From Streptomyces sp. Je 1-369 (GTDB lineage: Bacteria > Actinomycetota > Actinomycetes > Streptomycetales > Streptomycetaceae): a stretch of DNA of 64,000 nt. This document shows, piece by piece, positions 16,848 to 24,963 of the stretch. The notes beneath the pieces were generated by a model. It did no database searches. It saw only the letters and a list, made by a program, of their open reading frames with translations, and had not been told where the DNA came from. The stretch covers positions 6,932,515 through 6,996,514 of the forward strand of contig NZ_CP101750.1 of assembly GCF_026810505.1 (NCBI RefSeq), written 5' to 3'. Position numbers and translations under genes: made by a program. Within the stretch, counting starts at the first letter, position 1. The number at the start of each line of letters is the position of its first letter.

Positions 16848-17625
16848 GGCGGCGGATCTCCCCACGCAGTTGTTCGGTGATCTCGACGGACAGTTCCGCC
16901 ACGGCGGTGTCCTCGATGCGGCGCGGGTGCGGGATGTCGACCCGCCACTCGTGCGCCACCCGGCCGGGGCGCGACGAGAGGAGCACGACACGCTGGGCGA
17001 GGCGCACGGCCTCGCGCACGTTGTGCGTGACGAAGAGGACGGAGACGTTCGTCTCGCGCCAGATGCGGGTCAGCTCGTCGTGCAGGACGTCCCGAGTGAT
17101 CGCGTCGAGCGCCGCGAACGGCTCGTCCATCAGCAGGAGCCTGCTGTCCTGGGCGAGCGCGCGGGCCAGCGCGACGCGCTGGCGCATGCCGCCGGACAGC
17201 TCGTGCACCCGCTTGCCGTACGCGCCCTGCAGCCGGACGAGCCCGAGGAGCTCCTCCGCCTTCGGGCGGCGGTCCGCCTTCGGCACGCCGCGCAGCTTCA
17301 GGGCGAGTTCGATGTTCTTGCCCGCGGTCAGCCACGGGAACAGCGCGTGCTCCTGGAACATCAGGGCGGGGCGGCCGTCCGTCGCGATGGTGCCCGCGGA
17401 CGGCTCGTCGAGCCCGGCGACCAGGTTGAGCAGCGTCGACTTGCCGCAGCCCGAGGCTCCCAGGAGAGTGACGAACTCGCCCGGCGCGACATCGAGCGTG
17501 ATGTCGTCCAGGACCAGCTGGGGTCCGGCGGGGCCGCCGAACGACTTCGAGACGTGCTCGATCCGTGCGGCGTGCTCGGCCGTGGTGCGGGTGTCCTCCG
17601 CGGCCTTGGCGAGGGTCGTGGCCAT
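16834..17625 (-). CDS. ABC transporter ATP-binding protein (SsuB/TauB type)
   Basis: This 263-residue ATPase powers the sulfonate-type importer. The Walker A motif is GASGCGKST, the Q-loop lies in LMFQEHALFPW, the signature is LSGGMRQRVALARAL, and the Walker B is LLLMDEPFAALD with the switch His in FVTHNVREAV. The ATG at 17625 has AGGAGG seven bases upstream. The in-frame GTG at 17634 is too close to that site. It overlaps the permease gene and follows the binding-protein gene by 40 bases. Confidence 0.92.
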   Translation of the reverse strand: MATTLAKAAEDTRTTAEHAARIEHVSKSFGGPAGPQLVLDDITLDVAPGEFVTLLGASGCGKSTLLNLVAGLDEPSAGTIATDGRPALMFQEHALFPWLTAGKNIELALKLRGVPKADRRPKAEELLGLVRLQGAYGKRVHELSGGMRQRVALARALAQDSRLLLMDEPFAALDAITRDVLHDELTRIWRETNVSVLFVTHNVREAVRLAQRVVLLSSRPGRVAHEWRVDIPHPRRIEDTAVAELSVEITEQLRGEIRRHGQH

Positions 17626-17665
17626 GATCGTCACCTCCTGGGAACTGGGAACGTCGTCTGCCGGG

Positions 17666-18769
17666 TTACTTGACGCCGAGCCCGGCGTCGTCGACCGGGG
17701 ACTCGCCCGCGGCCTTGAGGACCTTGTTCAGCGGGCGGAGGTCGTAGATGCCCTTGAGGTCGGGCTTCTCCAGGAGACCGGCCTTGACCGCGTGGTCCGC
17801 CTCGGCTTCGAGGGTCGCGGCCAGCGGGTCGTCGGTCGTCCGGATCGACTTCCACGCCGGGTCGAGCACCTCGGCGGGCAGCGGCTTCCCGGCGTCCGCC
17901 TTGAGCCGCGCGTTCGCGGCGGCCTTGGCCTTCTCCGGGTTCTTCGCGATCCACGCGTTGGTCTTCACGGCACCGCGCAGCACGGCCTCGACGACCTTCG
18001 GGTGCTCCTTGAGGAACTCCTGCCGCACGATGATGTTGGTGATCACGAACTTCTTGTCCGGCCACAGGTCGGACTCGTCGAGCAGCACCTTGCCGCCCTC
18101 GGCGACCAGCTTGGACGCGGTCGGCTCCGGTACCCACGCGCCGTCCAGGGAGCCGGACTTGTAGGCGTCCGGGGTGACCTTGTTGTCACTGCGGACCACC
18201 GAAACGTCGCCCTTGCCGCTCTGCGCGTCGACCTTCCAGCCCTGCTCGGCGATCCAGTTGAGGAAGGCCACGTCCTGGGTGTTGCCGAGCTGCGGCGTCG
18301 CGATCTTCTTGCCCTTGACGTCGTCCAGGGACTTGATCTTCTTCGGGTTCACGACGAGCTTCACGCCGCCGGACGCCGAGCCGCCGATGATGCGCAGGTT
18401 CTTGCCCTGCGACTTGGTGTAGCCGTTGATGGCGGGAGACGGGCCGATCCAGCCGATGTCGATCGAGCCCGCGTTCAGCGCCTCGATCTCCGAGGGGCCC
18501 GCGTTGAACTGCGCGTACTTGGCCTCGGTGCCGCCGAGCTCCTTCTGGAACAGGCCCTCCTGGTTGCCGACCAGGGCGGTGGCGTGGGTGAGGTTCGGGA
18601 AGTACCCGATCTTCACGCTGTCCAGGTCATCGATCTTCTTCGCACCCTCGGCGACCTTCGACTCGCCGCTCTCGTCGGAGGCCTCGGAGCCGTAGCCGCA
18701 GGCGCCGAGCGCCAGGGCGAGGAGGGGCAGCGCCGCGAGGGCGGCGAGTCGGGTACGTGGAGCAGGCAC
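17666..18769 (-). CDS. ABC transporter substrate-binding lipoprotein (sulfonate/nitrate type)
   Basis: This 367-residue lipoprotein has a signal peptide ending in the lipobox LALGAC near residue 24. The binding domain shows KIGYFPNLTHATALVG, SEIEALNAGSIDIGWIGPSP and GSLDGAWVPEPTASKLV, typical of the SsuA/NrtA family. It would capture an organic sulfur compound outside the cell for the adjacent permease and ATPase. It starts with GTG. The gene lies 279 bases downstream of cysN on the same strand. Confidence 0.9.
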   Translation of the reverse strand: MPAPRTRLAALAALPLLALALGACGYGSEASDESGESKVAEGAKKIDDLDSVKIGYFPNLTHATALVGNQEGLFQKELGGTEAKYAQFNAGPSEIEALNAGSIDIGWIGPSPAINGYTKSQGKNLRIIGGSASGGVKLVVNPKKIKSLDDVKGKKIATPQLGNTQDVAFLNWIAEQGWKVDAQSGKGDVSVVRSDNKVTPDAYKSGSLDGAWVPEPTASKLVAEGGKVLLDESDLWPDKKFVITNIIVRQEFLKEHPKVVEAVLRGAVKTNAWIAKNPEKAKAAANARLKADAGKPLPAEVLDPAWKSIRTTDDPLAATLEAEADHAVKAGLLEKPDLKGIYDLRPLNKVLKAAGESPVDDAGLGVK

Positions 18770-19048
18770 GGGAGGTGTTCCCCTCGTCGGCCCGGGCGCA
18801 CGCCGTCAGGTCGTGGCCGGGAGATCGGCAGGTCTTCGTCTGTGGGGTGGCCGCGCACGGAGCGCGGGTGTTGCGGGTGCTGCGGATACGGGGAGGACGG
18901 GGGCGCACACGCGGTGCGCGCGCCCCGTGCCCGCCGGAGGCGTCACGCCGCACATCGCGCGACTCCGCCCTGCCCGCTGCCGAGGGCGCCGCTGCCGATG
19001 CGGCCGCCCTCCTTCGCGAACGTCGCGTATACGTCGACGTAGGTCATG
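18770..19048 (-). other. Gap between cysN and the ABC transporter genes
   Basis: This 279-base stretch separates two coupled parts of the sulfur block. It holds a 34-codon minus-strand frame (19047 to 18943, starting MTYVDVYATF) whose ATG lies just after the cysN stop. Its composition is not convincing, and it lacks a clear ribosome site. No strong hairpin is obvious. A secondary promoter for the transporter may lie here. Confidence 0.3.
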
Positions 19049-20419
19049 TCAGAAGTCCCAGCCCTCTTCGTCCGCGGCGGCACCGGCCTGCGCGGCCTCG
19101 TCGGCGGGCGTGGCGAACGCGTCGCCCGCCATGCCCGCCGCGAGCGTCGTGCCGTCCGACGGGTCGATGAGGAGGAAGGACCCGGTGCGGCGCGAGTCCG
19201 CGTACGAGTCGAGCGCGAGCGGCTCAGCCGTGCGGATCTTGACCCGGCCGATGTCGTTGGCGACGAGGCGGCCGGGCTCCGGGTGCTGGGAGAGGTCGTC
19301 GAGGGTGAGCCGCGACGGGATCTCCTTGACGATCGCCTTGACCGTGCGGGTGGTGTGCTTGAGCAGCACCCGCTGGCCGACCGAGAGCGCGGCGTCCGCG
19401 ACGTGGCAGACGGTCGCCTCGACGTCCTGCGTGGTCGCGGGGGCGTCGCCGCTCGGCACGATCAGATCGCCGCGCGAGATGTCGATGTCGTCCTCGAGGA
19501 GCAGCGTGACGGACTGCGGCGTCCACGCCACGTCCACCGGCTGCCCCAGCAGGTCGATCCCGGTGACCTTCGAGGTCCGCCCGGACGGCAGCACCGTCAC
19601 GGACTCGCCGACCCGGAAGGCACCGGCCGCGATCTGGCCCGCGTAGCCGCGGTAGTCGGGGTGCTCGGCGGTCTGCGGACGGATCACGTACTGCACGGGC
19701 AGCCGCGCGTGGCAGGTGGCGAGGTCGTGGCTGACCGGGACCGTCTCCAGGTGCTCCAGGACGGTGGGGCCGCCGTACCAGTCCATGTTGGAGGACGGTT
19801 CCACGACGTTGTCCCCGGCGAGCGCCGAGATCGGGATGGCGGTGATCTCCGGTACGCCCAGTTCGCCGGCGTACGCGGTGAACTCCTCGGCGATCTTCGC
19901 GAAGACCGTCTCCTCGTACGCGACGAGGTCCATCTTGTTCACGGCGAGGACGACGTGCGGCACGCGGAGCAGCGCGGCCACCGCGGCGTGCCTGCGGGTC
20001 TGCTCGATGACGCCGTTGCGGGCGTCGACGAGGACCACGGCGAGGTCGGCCGTGGAGGCGCCGGTGACCATGTTGCGGGTGTACTGCACGTGGCCGGGGG
20101 TGTCGGCGAGGATGAACCGGCGCCGGGCCGTCGCGAAGTAGCGGTAGGCGACGTCGATGGTGATGCCCTGCTCGCGTTCGGCGCGCAGGCCGTCGGTGAG
20201 CAGCGCCAGGTCGGGGGCGTCGGCGCCGCGGCTGGCCGAGGCGCGCTCGACGGCCTCCAGCTGGTCGGTGAGGACCGACTTGGAGTCGTGGAGGAGGCGG
20301 CCCACCAGGGTGGACTTGCCGTCGTCGACGGAACCGGCGGTGGCGAACCGCAGCAGGGTGGTGGCCGACAACTGCTCGGTGGAGAGCGGCTTGACCGGCT
20401 CGGTGGTGCTGTTGCTCAT
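19049..20419 (-). CDS. cysN: Sulfate adenylyltransferase large subunit CysN
   Basis: This 456-residue GTPase subunit of ATP sulfurylase makes adenosine 5'-phosphosulfate with CysD. It has the elongation-factor-like G1 motif GSVDDGKST, the G2-region phrase EREQGITIDVAYRYF, the G3 motif DTPGHVQYTRNM and the G4 motif NKMDLV, followed by beta-barrel domains. It carries no CysC fusion, and APS kinase is encoded separately upstream. The ATG at 20419 lies two bases after the cysD stop. The C terminus is a short Ala/Asp/Glu-rich tail. Confidence 0.96.
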   Translation of the reverse strand: MSNSTTEPVKPLSTEQLSATTLLRFATAGSVDDGKSTLVGRLLHDSKSVLTDQLEAVERASASRGADAPDLALLTDGLRAEREQGITIDVAYRYFATARRRFILADTPGHVQYTRNMVTGASTADLAVVLVDARNGVIEQTRRHAAVAALLRVPHVVLAVNKMDLVAYEETVFAKIAEEFTAYAGELGVPEITAIPISALAGDNVVEPSSNMDWYGGPTVLEHLETVPVSHDLATCHARLPVQYVIRPQTAEHPDYRGYAGQIAAGAFRVGESVTVLPSGRTSKVTGIDLLGQPVDVAWTPQSVTLLLEDDIDISRGDLIVPSGDAPATTQDVEATVCHVADAALSVGQRVLLKHTTRTVKAIVKEIPSRLTLDDLSQHPEPGRLVANDIGRVKIRTAEPLALDSYADSRRTGSFLLIDPSDGTTLAAGMAGDAFATPADEAAQAGAAADEEGWDF

Positions 20420-20421
20420 GG

Positions 20422-21360
20422 TTAGAAGTACCCCTCGCGCTTGCGGTCTTCCATCGCGGCCTCGGACATCTTGTCGTCGGCGCGGGTCGCGCCGCGCTCG
20501 GTGAGGCGGGACGCGGCGATCTCGGTGATGACGGCGTCCAGCGTGGTCGCGTCGGAGTCGACGGCGCCGGTGCAGGACATGTCGCCGACCGTGCGGTACC
20601 GCACGAGCCGCTTCTCGACCGTCTCGCTCTCCTTGGGGCCGCCCCACTCGCCCGCGGTCAGCCACATCCCCGCCCGCTGGAACACCTCACGCTCGTGCGC
20701 GAAGTAGATCCCGGGCAGTTCGATGTGCTCGCGGGCGATGTACTGCCACACGTCCAGCTCGGTCCAGTTGGAGAGCGGGAACACCCGGACGTGCTCGCCC
20801 GGCGCGTGGCGGCCGTTGTAGAGCTGCCACAGCTCGGGGCGCTGGCGGCGCGGGTCCCACTGCGAGAACTCGTCCCGCAGGGAGAACACGCGCTCCTTCG
20901 CCCGCGCCTTCTCCTCGTCGCGGCGCCCGCCGCCGAAGACCGCGTCGAACCGTTCCTGAGCGATCTTCTCCGTCAGCGGGACCGTCTGGAGCGGGTTACG
21001 CGTCCCGTCAGGACGCTCCTTCAGCACACCGCGGTCGATGTAGTCCTGCACCGAGGCGACGTGCAGGCGCAGGCCGTGCTCGGCGACGACGCGGTCGCGG
21101 TACTCGAGGACCTCCGGGAAATTGTGCCCGGTGTCGACGTGCAGCAGCGAGAAGGGGATCGCCGCGGGGGCGAACGCCTTCAGCGCCAGGTGCAGCATCA
21201 GGATGGAGTCCTTGCCGCCGGAGAACAGGATCACCGGGTTCTCGAACTCGCCCGCCACCTCGCGGAAGATGTGGACGGCCTCGGACTCCAGGGCGTCCAG
21301 GTGGCTGAGCGCGTACGGGCTGTCGGTGCCCTCGTCGGTCACTGTGGCGACGGTCGTCAT
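20422..21360 (-). CDS. cysD: Sulfate adenylyltransferase small subunit CysD
   Basis: This 312-residue catalytic subunit adenylates sulfate with ATP. The PP-loop is seen in VILFSGGKDSILMLHLALKAF. LHVDTGHNFPEVLEYRD, RDEFSQWDPRRQRPELWQLY and FPLSNWTELDVWQYI are classic CysD blocks, and the C terminus ends in DRKREGYF. The start overlaps the cysC stop by four bases (ATGA), and the stop lies two bases before cysN, so cysC, cysD and cysN form a tightly coupled unit. Confidence 0.97.
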   Translation of the reverse strand: MTTVATVTDEGTDSPYALSHLDALESEAVHIFREVAGEFENPVILFSGGKDSILMLHLALKAFAPAAIPFSLLHVDTGHNFPEVLEYRDRVVAEHGLRLHVASVQDYIDRGVLKERPDGTRNPLQTVPLTEKIAQERFDAVFGGGRRDEEKARAKERVFSLRDEFSQWDPRRQRPELWQLYNGRHAPGEHVRVFPLSNWTELDVWQYIAREHIELPGIYFAHEREVFQRAGMWLTAGEWGGPKESETVEKRLVRYRTVGDMSCTGAVDSDATTLDAVITEIAASRLTERGATRADDKMSEAAMEDRKREGYF

Positions 21361-21980
21361 GCGAGACCCCTTTCGCTGAGCAGCGCGTGAACCGCCGCCG
21401 CTGACTCCTGCACGGTCTGGTCCTGCGACTCGATGCGCAGATCGGGCGACTCCGGCGCCTCGTAGGGGTCGTCGACCCCGGTGAGCCCGGAGATCTCGCC
21501 CGCGGCCTGCTTCGCGTACAGGCCCTTCACATCGCGTACGGAGCAGACCTCGACCGGCGTGGCGACGTGCACCTCCAGGTACGCGGTGCCCCCGGCCTGG
21601 TGGCGCTTGCGCACGGCCTCGCGGCTGTCGGCGAACGGCGCGATCACCGGCACCAGGGCCAGCACGCCGTTGCGGGCGAGGAGTTCGGCGACGAAGCCGA
21701 TGCGCTGCACGTTGGTGTGCCGGTCCTCGCGGCTGAAGCCGAGGCCCGCCGAGAGGAACTCGCGGATCTCGTCGCCGTCGAGGACCTCCACGCGGCGGCC
21801 GTCGGCGCGCAGCCGGCCCGCCAGTTCGTACGCGATGGTGGTCTTTCCGGCGCTGGGCAGGCCGGTGAGCCAGACGGTGGCTCCGGTCGTCACGTGGTTC
21901 TCCCGGGTCTGTTGCGTCTGCGTCTGCGTCTGCGACTGTGTCCGCGTCCGCGTCCGCTGCTGCGTCTGCGGCGCGGTCAT
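21357..21980 (-). CDS. cysC: Adenylyl-sulfate kinase CysC
   Basis: This kinase phosphorylates APS to PAPS. The P-loop is GLPSAGKTT, followed by EVLDGDEIREFLSAGLGFSR and KGLYAKQAAGEI, the family signatures. Two starts are possible. The ATG at 21980 overlaps the cysH stop (TGATG) and gives 207 residues. The GTG at 21893 has GGGAG six bases upstream and gives 178 residues, the normal family length. Between them lie 29 residues of Gln, Thr and Arg encoded by short tandem repeats, which no typical APS kinase has. I list the longer form because of the coupling, but the shorter one may be the functional start. Confidence 0.93.
   Translation of the reverse strand: MTAPQTQQRTRTRTQSQTQTQTQQTRENHVTTGATVWLTGLPSAGKTTIAYELAGRLRADGRRVEVLDGDEIREFLSAGLGFSREDRHTNVQRIGFVAELLARNGVLALVPVIAPFADSREAVRKRHQAGGTAYLEVHVATPVEVCSVRDVKGLYAKQAAGEISGLTGVDDPYEAPESPDLRIESQDQTVQESAAAVHALLSERGLA
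21905..21970. repeat. Short tandem repeats in the 5' end of cysC
   Basis: Imperfect 6-bp units related to GTCTGC, CGTCTG and GTCCGC (plus-strand sense) follow one another for about 65 bases. On the minus strand they encode alternating Gln/Thr and Arg/Thr before the conserved APS-kinase start. Confidence 0.75.
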
Positions 21981-22693
21981 CAGTGGATCCCGCACTCGGT
22001 CTTGGCGTTGCCCGCCCAGCGGCCTGCGCGGGCGTCCTCGCCCTCCAGGAGGCGGCGGGTGCAGGGGGCGCAGCCCACCGAGCCGTAGCCGTCCATCAGG
22101 AGCGGGTTGGTGAGGACGCCGTGCTCGGTGACGTACGCGTCGACGTCGTCCTGGGTCCAGCGGGCGATCGGCGAGATCTTGACCTTGCCGCGCTTCTCGT
22201 CCCAGCCGACGACCGGGGTGTTCGCGCGGTTCGGCGCGTCGTCGCGGCGCAGCCCGGTGGCCCACGCGACGTACCCGGCGAGGCCCTCCTCCAGGGGCTG
22301 CACCTTGCGCAGCTTGCAGCACAGGTCGGGGTTGCGGTCGTGGAGCTTCGCGCCGTACACCGAGTCCTGTTCGGCCACGGACTGACGGGGCGTCAAGGTA
22401 ATGACGTTGACGTCCATGACGGCCTCGACGGCGTCGCGGGTGCCGATGGTCTCCGGGAAGTGGTAGCCGGTGTCCAGGAACACCACGTCGACGCCGGGCC
22501 TGGCGCGCGAGGCGAGGTGGGCGACGACCGCGTCCTCCATCGAGGAGGTCACGCAGAAGCGTGCCCCGAAGGTGTCGGCGGCCCACTGGAGGATCTCCAG
22601 GGCGGAGGCGTCCTCCAGGTCGCGCCCGGCCTGCTCGGCGAGTGCCTTCAACTCGTCGTCCGTACGCGCCTTCTGGTCCTGAGCAGTCGTCAT
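21980..22693 (-). CDS. cysH: Phosphoadenylyl/adenylyl-sulfate reductase CysH
   Basis: This 237-residue reductase reduces activated sulfate to sulfite. The PAPS-reductase core includes VFLDTGYHFPETIGTRD and KISPIARWTQDDVDAYV. The presence of the CC pair in NPDLCCKLRKVQPL and of CAPCTRR supports a [4Fe-4S] cluster, which indicates an APS-reducing enzyme. The catalytic Cys is in the C-terminal ECGIH. The ATG at 22693 overlaps the zinc-ribbon gene stop (ATGA) and has GGAGAG upstream. A longer upstream frame is not supported. Confidence 0.95.
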   Translation of the reverse strand: MTTAQDQKARTDDELKALAEQAGRDLEDASALEILQWAADTFGARFCVTSSMEDAVVAHLASRARPGVDVVFLDTGYHFPETIGTRDAVEAVMDVNVITLTPRQSVAEQDSVYGAKLHDRNPDLCCKLRKVQPLEEGLAGYVAWATGLRRDDAPNRANTPVVGWDEKRGKVKISPIARWTQDDVDAYVTEHGVLTNPLLMDGYGSVGCAPCTRRLLEGEDARAGRWAGNAKTECGIH

Positions 22694-22869
22694 ATCTGGT
22701 TCTCTCCACTGCTGGTGTGCTGAACGCCCCGGGCGAGCAGCCCGAGGAACTTCAGCTGAAAGGCCCGGTTGCAGGCTCCGCATTCCCACGCGCCGTGTCC
22801 GGCCTCGTGGGGGCGCAGGTCCTCGTCGCCGCAGTAGGGGCAGTGGAACGGGGCGGCACGCTCGCTCAC
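22690..22869 (-). CDS. Small zinc-ribbon protein of the sulfur operon
   Basis: This 59-residue protein has two CxxC knuckles, FHCPYCGDEDLRPHE and WECGACNRAFQLKFLG, so it should bind zinc or another metal. Its GTG start overlaps the sulfite reductase stop (GTGA), and its own stop overlaps the cysH start (ATGA). The gene is therefore translationally locked between two core reductases. A similar small protein sits in this position in other streptomycetes, as I recall, but no function is established. A role in cluster or cofactor delivery, or in regulation of the reductases, is inference. Confidence 0.85.
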   Translation of the reverse strand: MSERAAPFHCPYCGDEDLRPHEAGHGAWECGACNRAFQLKFLGLLARGVQHTSSGENQI

Positions 22870-24563
22870 TTGAGGGCCTCCTCGGGGGCGCGGGTGGTCC
22901 ACGTGGCGAAGCGCTCGCCGTCCTCGCGCTGCTCCTGGAAGCGCTTGAGGACCCGCTCGATGTAGTCGGGGAGCTCGGTGGCGGTGACCTTCAGGCCGCG
23001 GACCTTGCGGCCGAAGCCGGCGTCGAGCCCGAGGGCGCCGCCCAGGTGCACCTGGTAGCCCTCGACCTGGTTGCCCGCGTCGTCGAGCATGAGCTGGCCC
23101 TTGAGGCCGATGTCGGCGACCTGGATGCGGGCGCAGGCGTTGGGGCAGCCGTTGATGTTGATGGTGATCGGCTCGTCGAACTCCGGGATGCGGCGCTCCA
23201 GTTCGTCGATGAGCGAGGCGCCGCGCGCCTTGGTCTCGACGATGGCGAGCTTGCAGAACTCGATGCCGGTGCAGGCCATCGTGCCGCGCCGGAACGGCGA
23301 GGCGTTGACCCGCAGGTCGAGCGCTTCGAGTGCGGAGACGAGCGAGTCGACCTGGTCCTGCTCGACGTCGAGCACGATCATCTTCTGCTCGGCGGTGGTG
23401 CGCAGCCGGCCCGAACCGTGCGCCTCGGCGACCTCGGCGATCTTCGTGAGGGTGGTGCCGTCGACGCGGCCGACGCGCGGGGCGAAGCCGACGTAGAAGC
23501 GTCCGTCCTGCTGGCGGTGGACGCCGAGGTGGTCGCGCCAGGTTCCGGCGGGCTGCTCGGGGGCGGGCCCGTCGGCCAGCTTCCGCCGCAGGTACTCGTC
23601 CTCCAGGACCTGCCGGAACTTCTCCGGGCCCCAGTCGGCGACGAGGAACTTCAGGCGGGCGCGGTTGCGCAGACGCCGGTAGCCGTAGTCGCGGAAGATG
23701 CCGATGACGCCGCCGAACACGTCCGGCACGTCGTCGAGCGGGACCCAGGCGCCCAGGCGCACGCCGAGCTTGGGGTTGGTGGAGAGGCCGCCGCCGACCC
23801 AGAGGTCGAAGCCGGGGCCGTGCTCGGGGTGGTGCACGCCGACGAAGGCGACGTCGTTGATCTCGTGGGCGACGTCGAGCTGCGGCGATCCGGAGATCGC
23901 CGTCTTGAACTTTCGCGGCAGGTTCGAGAACTCGGGGTTGCCGATGAAGCGGCGCTGGATCTCGTCGATGGCGGGGGAGCCGTCGATGATCTCGTTCTCG
24001 GCGACGCCCGCCACGGGGGAGCCGAGGATGACGCGGGGCGTGTCACCGCACGCCTCGGTGGTCGAGAGGCCGACGGCTTCGAGCCTGCGCCAGATCTCGG
24101 GCACGTCCTCGATGCGGATCCAGTGGTACTGGATGTTCTGGCGGTCGGTGAGGTCGGCGGTGCCGCGGGCGAACTCCTGGGACACCTCGCCGATCACGCG
24201 CAGCTGCTCGGTGGTCAGCCGCCCGCCGTCGACGCGGACGCGGAGCATGAAGTACTCGTCGTCCAGCTCCTCCGGCGCAAGGACCGCGGTCTTGCCGCCG
24301 TCGATCCCGGGCTTGCGCTGGGTGTAAAGGCCCCACCAGCGCATACGGCCGCGGAGGTCGTTCGGGTCGATGGAGTCGAAGCCACGCTTCGAGTAGATCG
24401 TCTCAATACGTGTCCGCACATTGAGACCGTCGTCGTCCTTCTTGAACTGCTCGTTCCCGTTGAGCGGCGTGAAGTGACCGACGGCCCACTGACCCTCGCC
24501 GCGGTGACGGCTCACCTTGCGGCGGGGCGTTGCTGGGGCAGGCTTCTCTGGCGTGGCGGCCAT
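22866..24563 (-). CDS. sir: Ferredoxin-type assimilatory sulfite (nitrite/sulfite) reductase
   Basis: This 565-residue siroheme/[4Fe-4S] enzyme reduces sulfite to sulfide using ferredoxin. The cluster ligands are the C-x5-C in TGIEFC (within MACTGIEFCKLAIVETKAR) and the C-x3-C in ININGCPNACARIQ. The ferrodoxin-like half-domains are seen at DLTDRQNIQYHWIRIEDVP and GRFYVGFAPRVGRVDG. The ATG at 24563 fits the family N terminus (the first 20 residues are a flexible basic lead). Being flanked by cysH and a CbiX-type chelatase points to sulfite rather than nitrite. A cysteine-ending leader peptide lies upstream. Confidence 0.95.
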   Translation of the reverse strand: MAATPEKPAPATPRRKVSRHRGEGQWAVGHFTPLNGNEQFKKDDDGLNVRTRIETIYSKRGFDSIDPNDLRGRMRWWGLYTQRKPGIDGGKTAVLAPEELDDEYFMLRVRVDGGRLTTEQLRVIGEVSQEFARGTADLTDRQNIQYHWIRIEDVPEIWRRLEAVGLSTTEACGDTPRVILGSPVAGVAENEIIDGSPAIDEIQRRFIGNPEFSNLPRKFKTAISGSPQLDVAHEINDVAFVGVHHPEHGPGFDLWVGGGLSTNPKLGVRLGAWVPLDDVPDVFGGVIGIFRDYGYRRLRNRARLKFLVADWGPEKFRQVLEDEYLRRKLADGPAPEQPAGTWRDHLGVHRQQDGRFYVGFAPRVGRVDGTTLTKIAEVAEAHGSGRLRTTAEQKMIVLDVEQDQVDSLVSALEALDLRVNASPFRRGTMACTGIEFCKLAIVETKARGASLIDELERRIPEFDEPITININGCPNACARIQVADIGLKGQLMLDDAGNQVEGYQVHLGGALGLDAGFGRKVRGLKVTATELPDYIERVLKRFQEQREDGERFATWTTRAPEEALK

Positions 24564-24766
24564 GGCGGTACGTCCTTCGGGGCGGCGATTCAGAAGGGGT
24601 CGGCGCGTAGCGCCGTCGTTGAGGGGTGGCGGTCGGGTGACGGGAGGGAGGCTCTGACCTGCGGGTATGGCACACGTCCGCAGATGTTGGGGCACATGCG
24701 GGGACGTGCGCGCGGCGCTGCGCAGGGAGGGGGTTCAGTGGATGGGGAGCGGCTGTGCTGAGGCGA

Positions 24767-24850
24767 TCAGCAAGCCGGACACATGGCGCTGGACATGCGG
24801 CCGAGGTCGACGTGACGTCGACTCACCAAGGCGTTTCCAGTGCGATCCAT
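24767..24850 (-). CDS. Cysteine-type regulatory leader peptide upstream of sir
   Basis: A 27-codon reading frame begins at ATG 24850 with MDRTGNALV. It continues with SRRHVDLGRMSS and ends in MCPAC then TGA. The SRRHVDLxRxSS core followed by terminal cysteines is the hallmark of short actinobacterial leader peptides found upstream of sulfur-assimilation genes. Ribosome stalling at the terminal Cys codons would sense low cysteinyl-tRNA and allow expression of the downstream operon. The stop lies 203 bases before the sir start. The ribosome site is weak, so it may be translated from a near-leaderless RNA. No protein function of its own is expected. Confidence 0.85.
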   Translation of the reverse strand: MDRTGNALVSRRHVDLGRMSSAMCPAC

Positions 24851-24888
24851 GCCGGAAGCGTGTCACGGGACTTTCGGCCCAGTCCAGC

Positions 24889-24894
24889 ATTATC
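24889..24894 (-). promoter_or_regulatory. Probable -10 box of the sulfur operon
   Basis: GATAAT (minus strand, 24894 to 24889) lies 39 bases upstream of the leader-peptide ATG in the only AT-rich stretch of this gap. A clear -35 was not identified. The region immediately upstream is occupied by the hairpin of the preceding gene. Confidence 0.5.
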
Positions 24895-24903
24895 CAAAAT
24901 GCG

Positions 24904-24937
24904 GACACCCTTGTCCCGTATCGTGGACAAGGGTGTC
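24904..24937 (-). terminator. Hairpin between the GNAT gene and the sulfur operon
   Basis: A perfect 13-base inverted repeat (GACACCCTTGTCC at 24904-24916 and its complement at 24925-24937) has an 8-base loop. It lies 26 bases after the stop of the upstream acetyltransferase gene, so it most likely ends that transcript. Its closeness to the sulfur promoter means a repressor-operator role is also possible. Confidence 0.6.
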
Positions 24938-24963
24938 GTCGGTCACAGCGGCCCGCGCTGGAT

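Noticed and set aside
18943..19047. A 34-codon minus-strand ORF directly after cysN, considered as a second cysteine leader peptide
   Set aside because: It ends in CAA rather than consecutive cysteines and lacks the RRHVDL core, so it does not resemble the sir leader.
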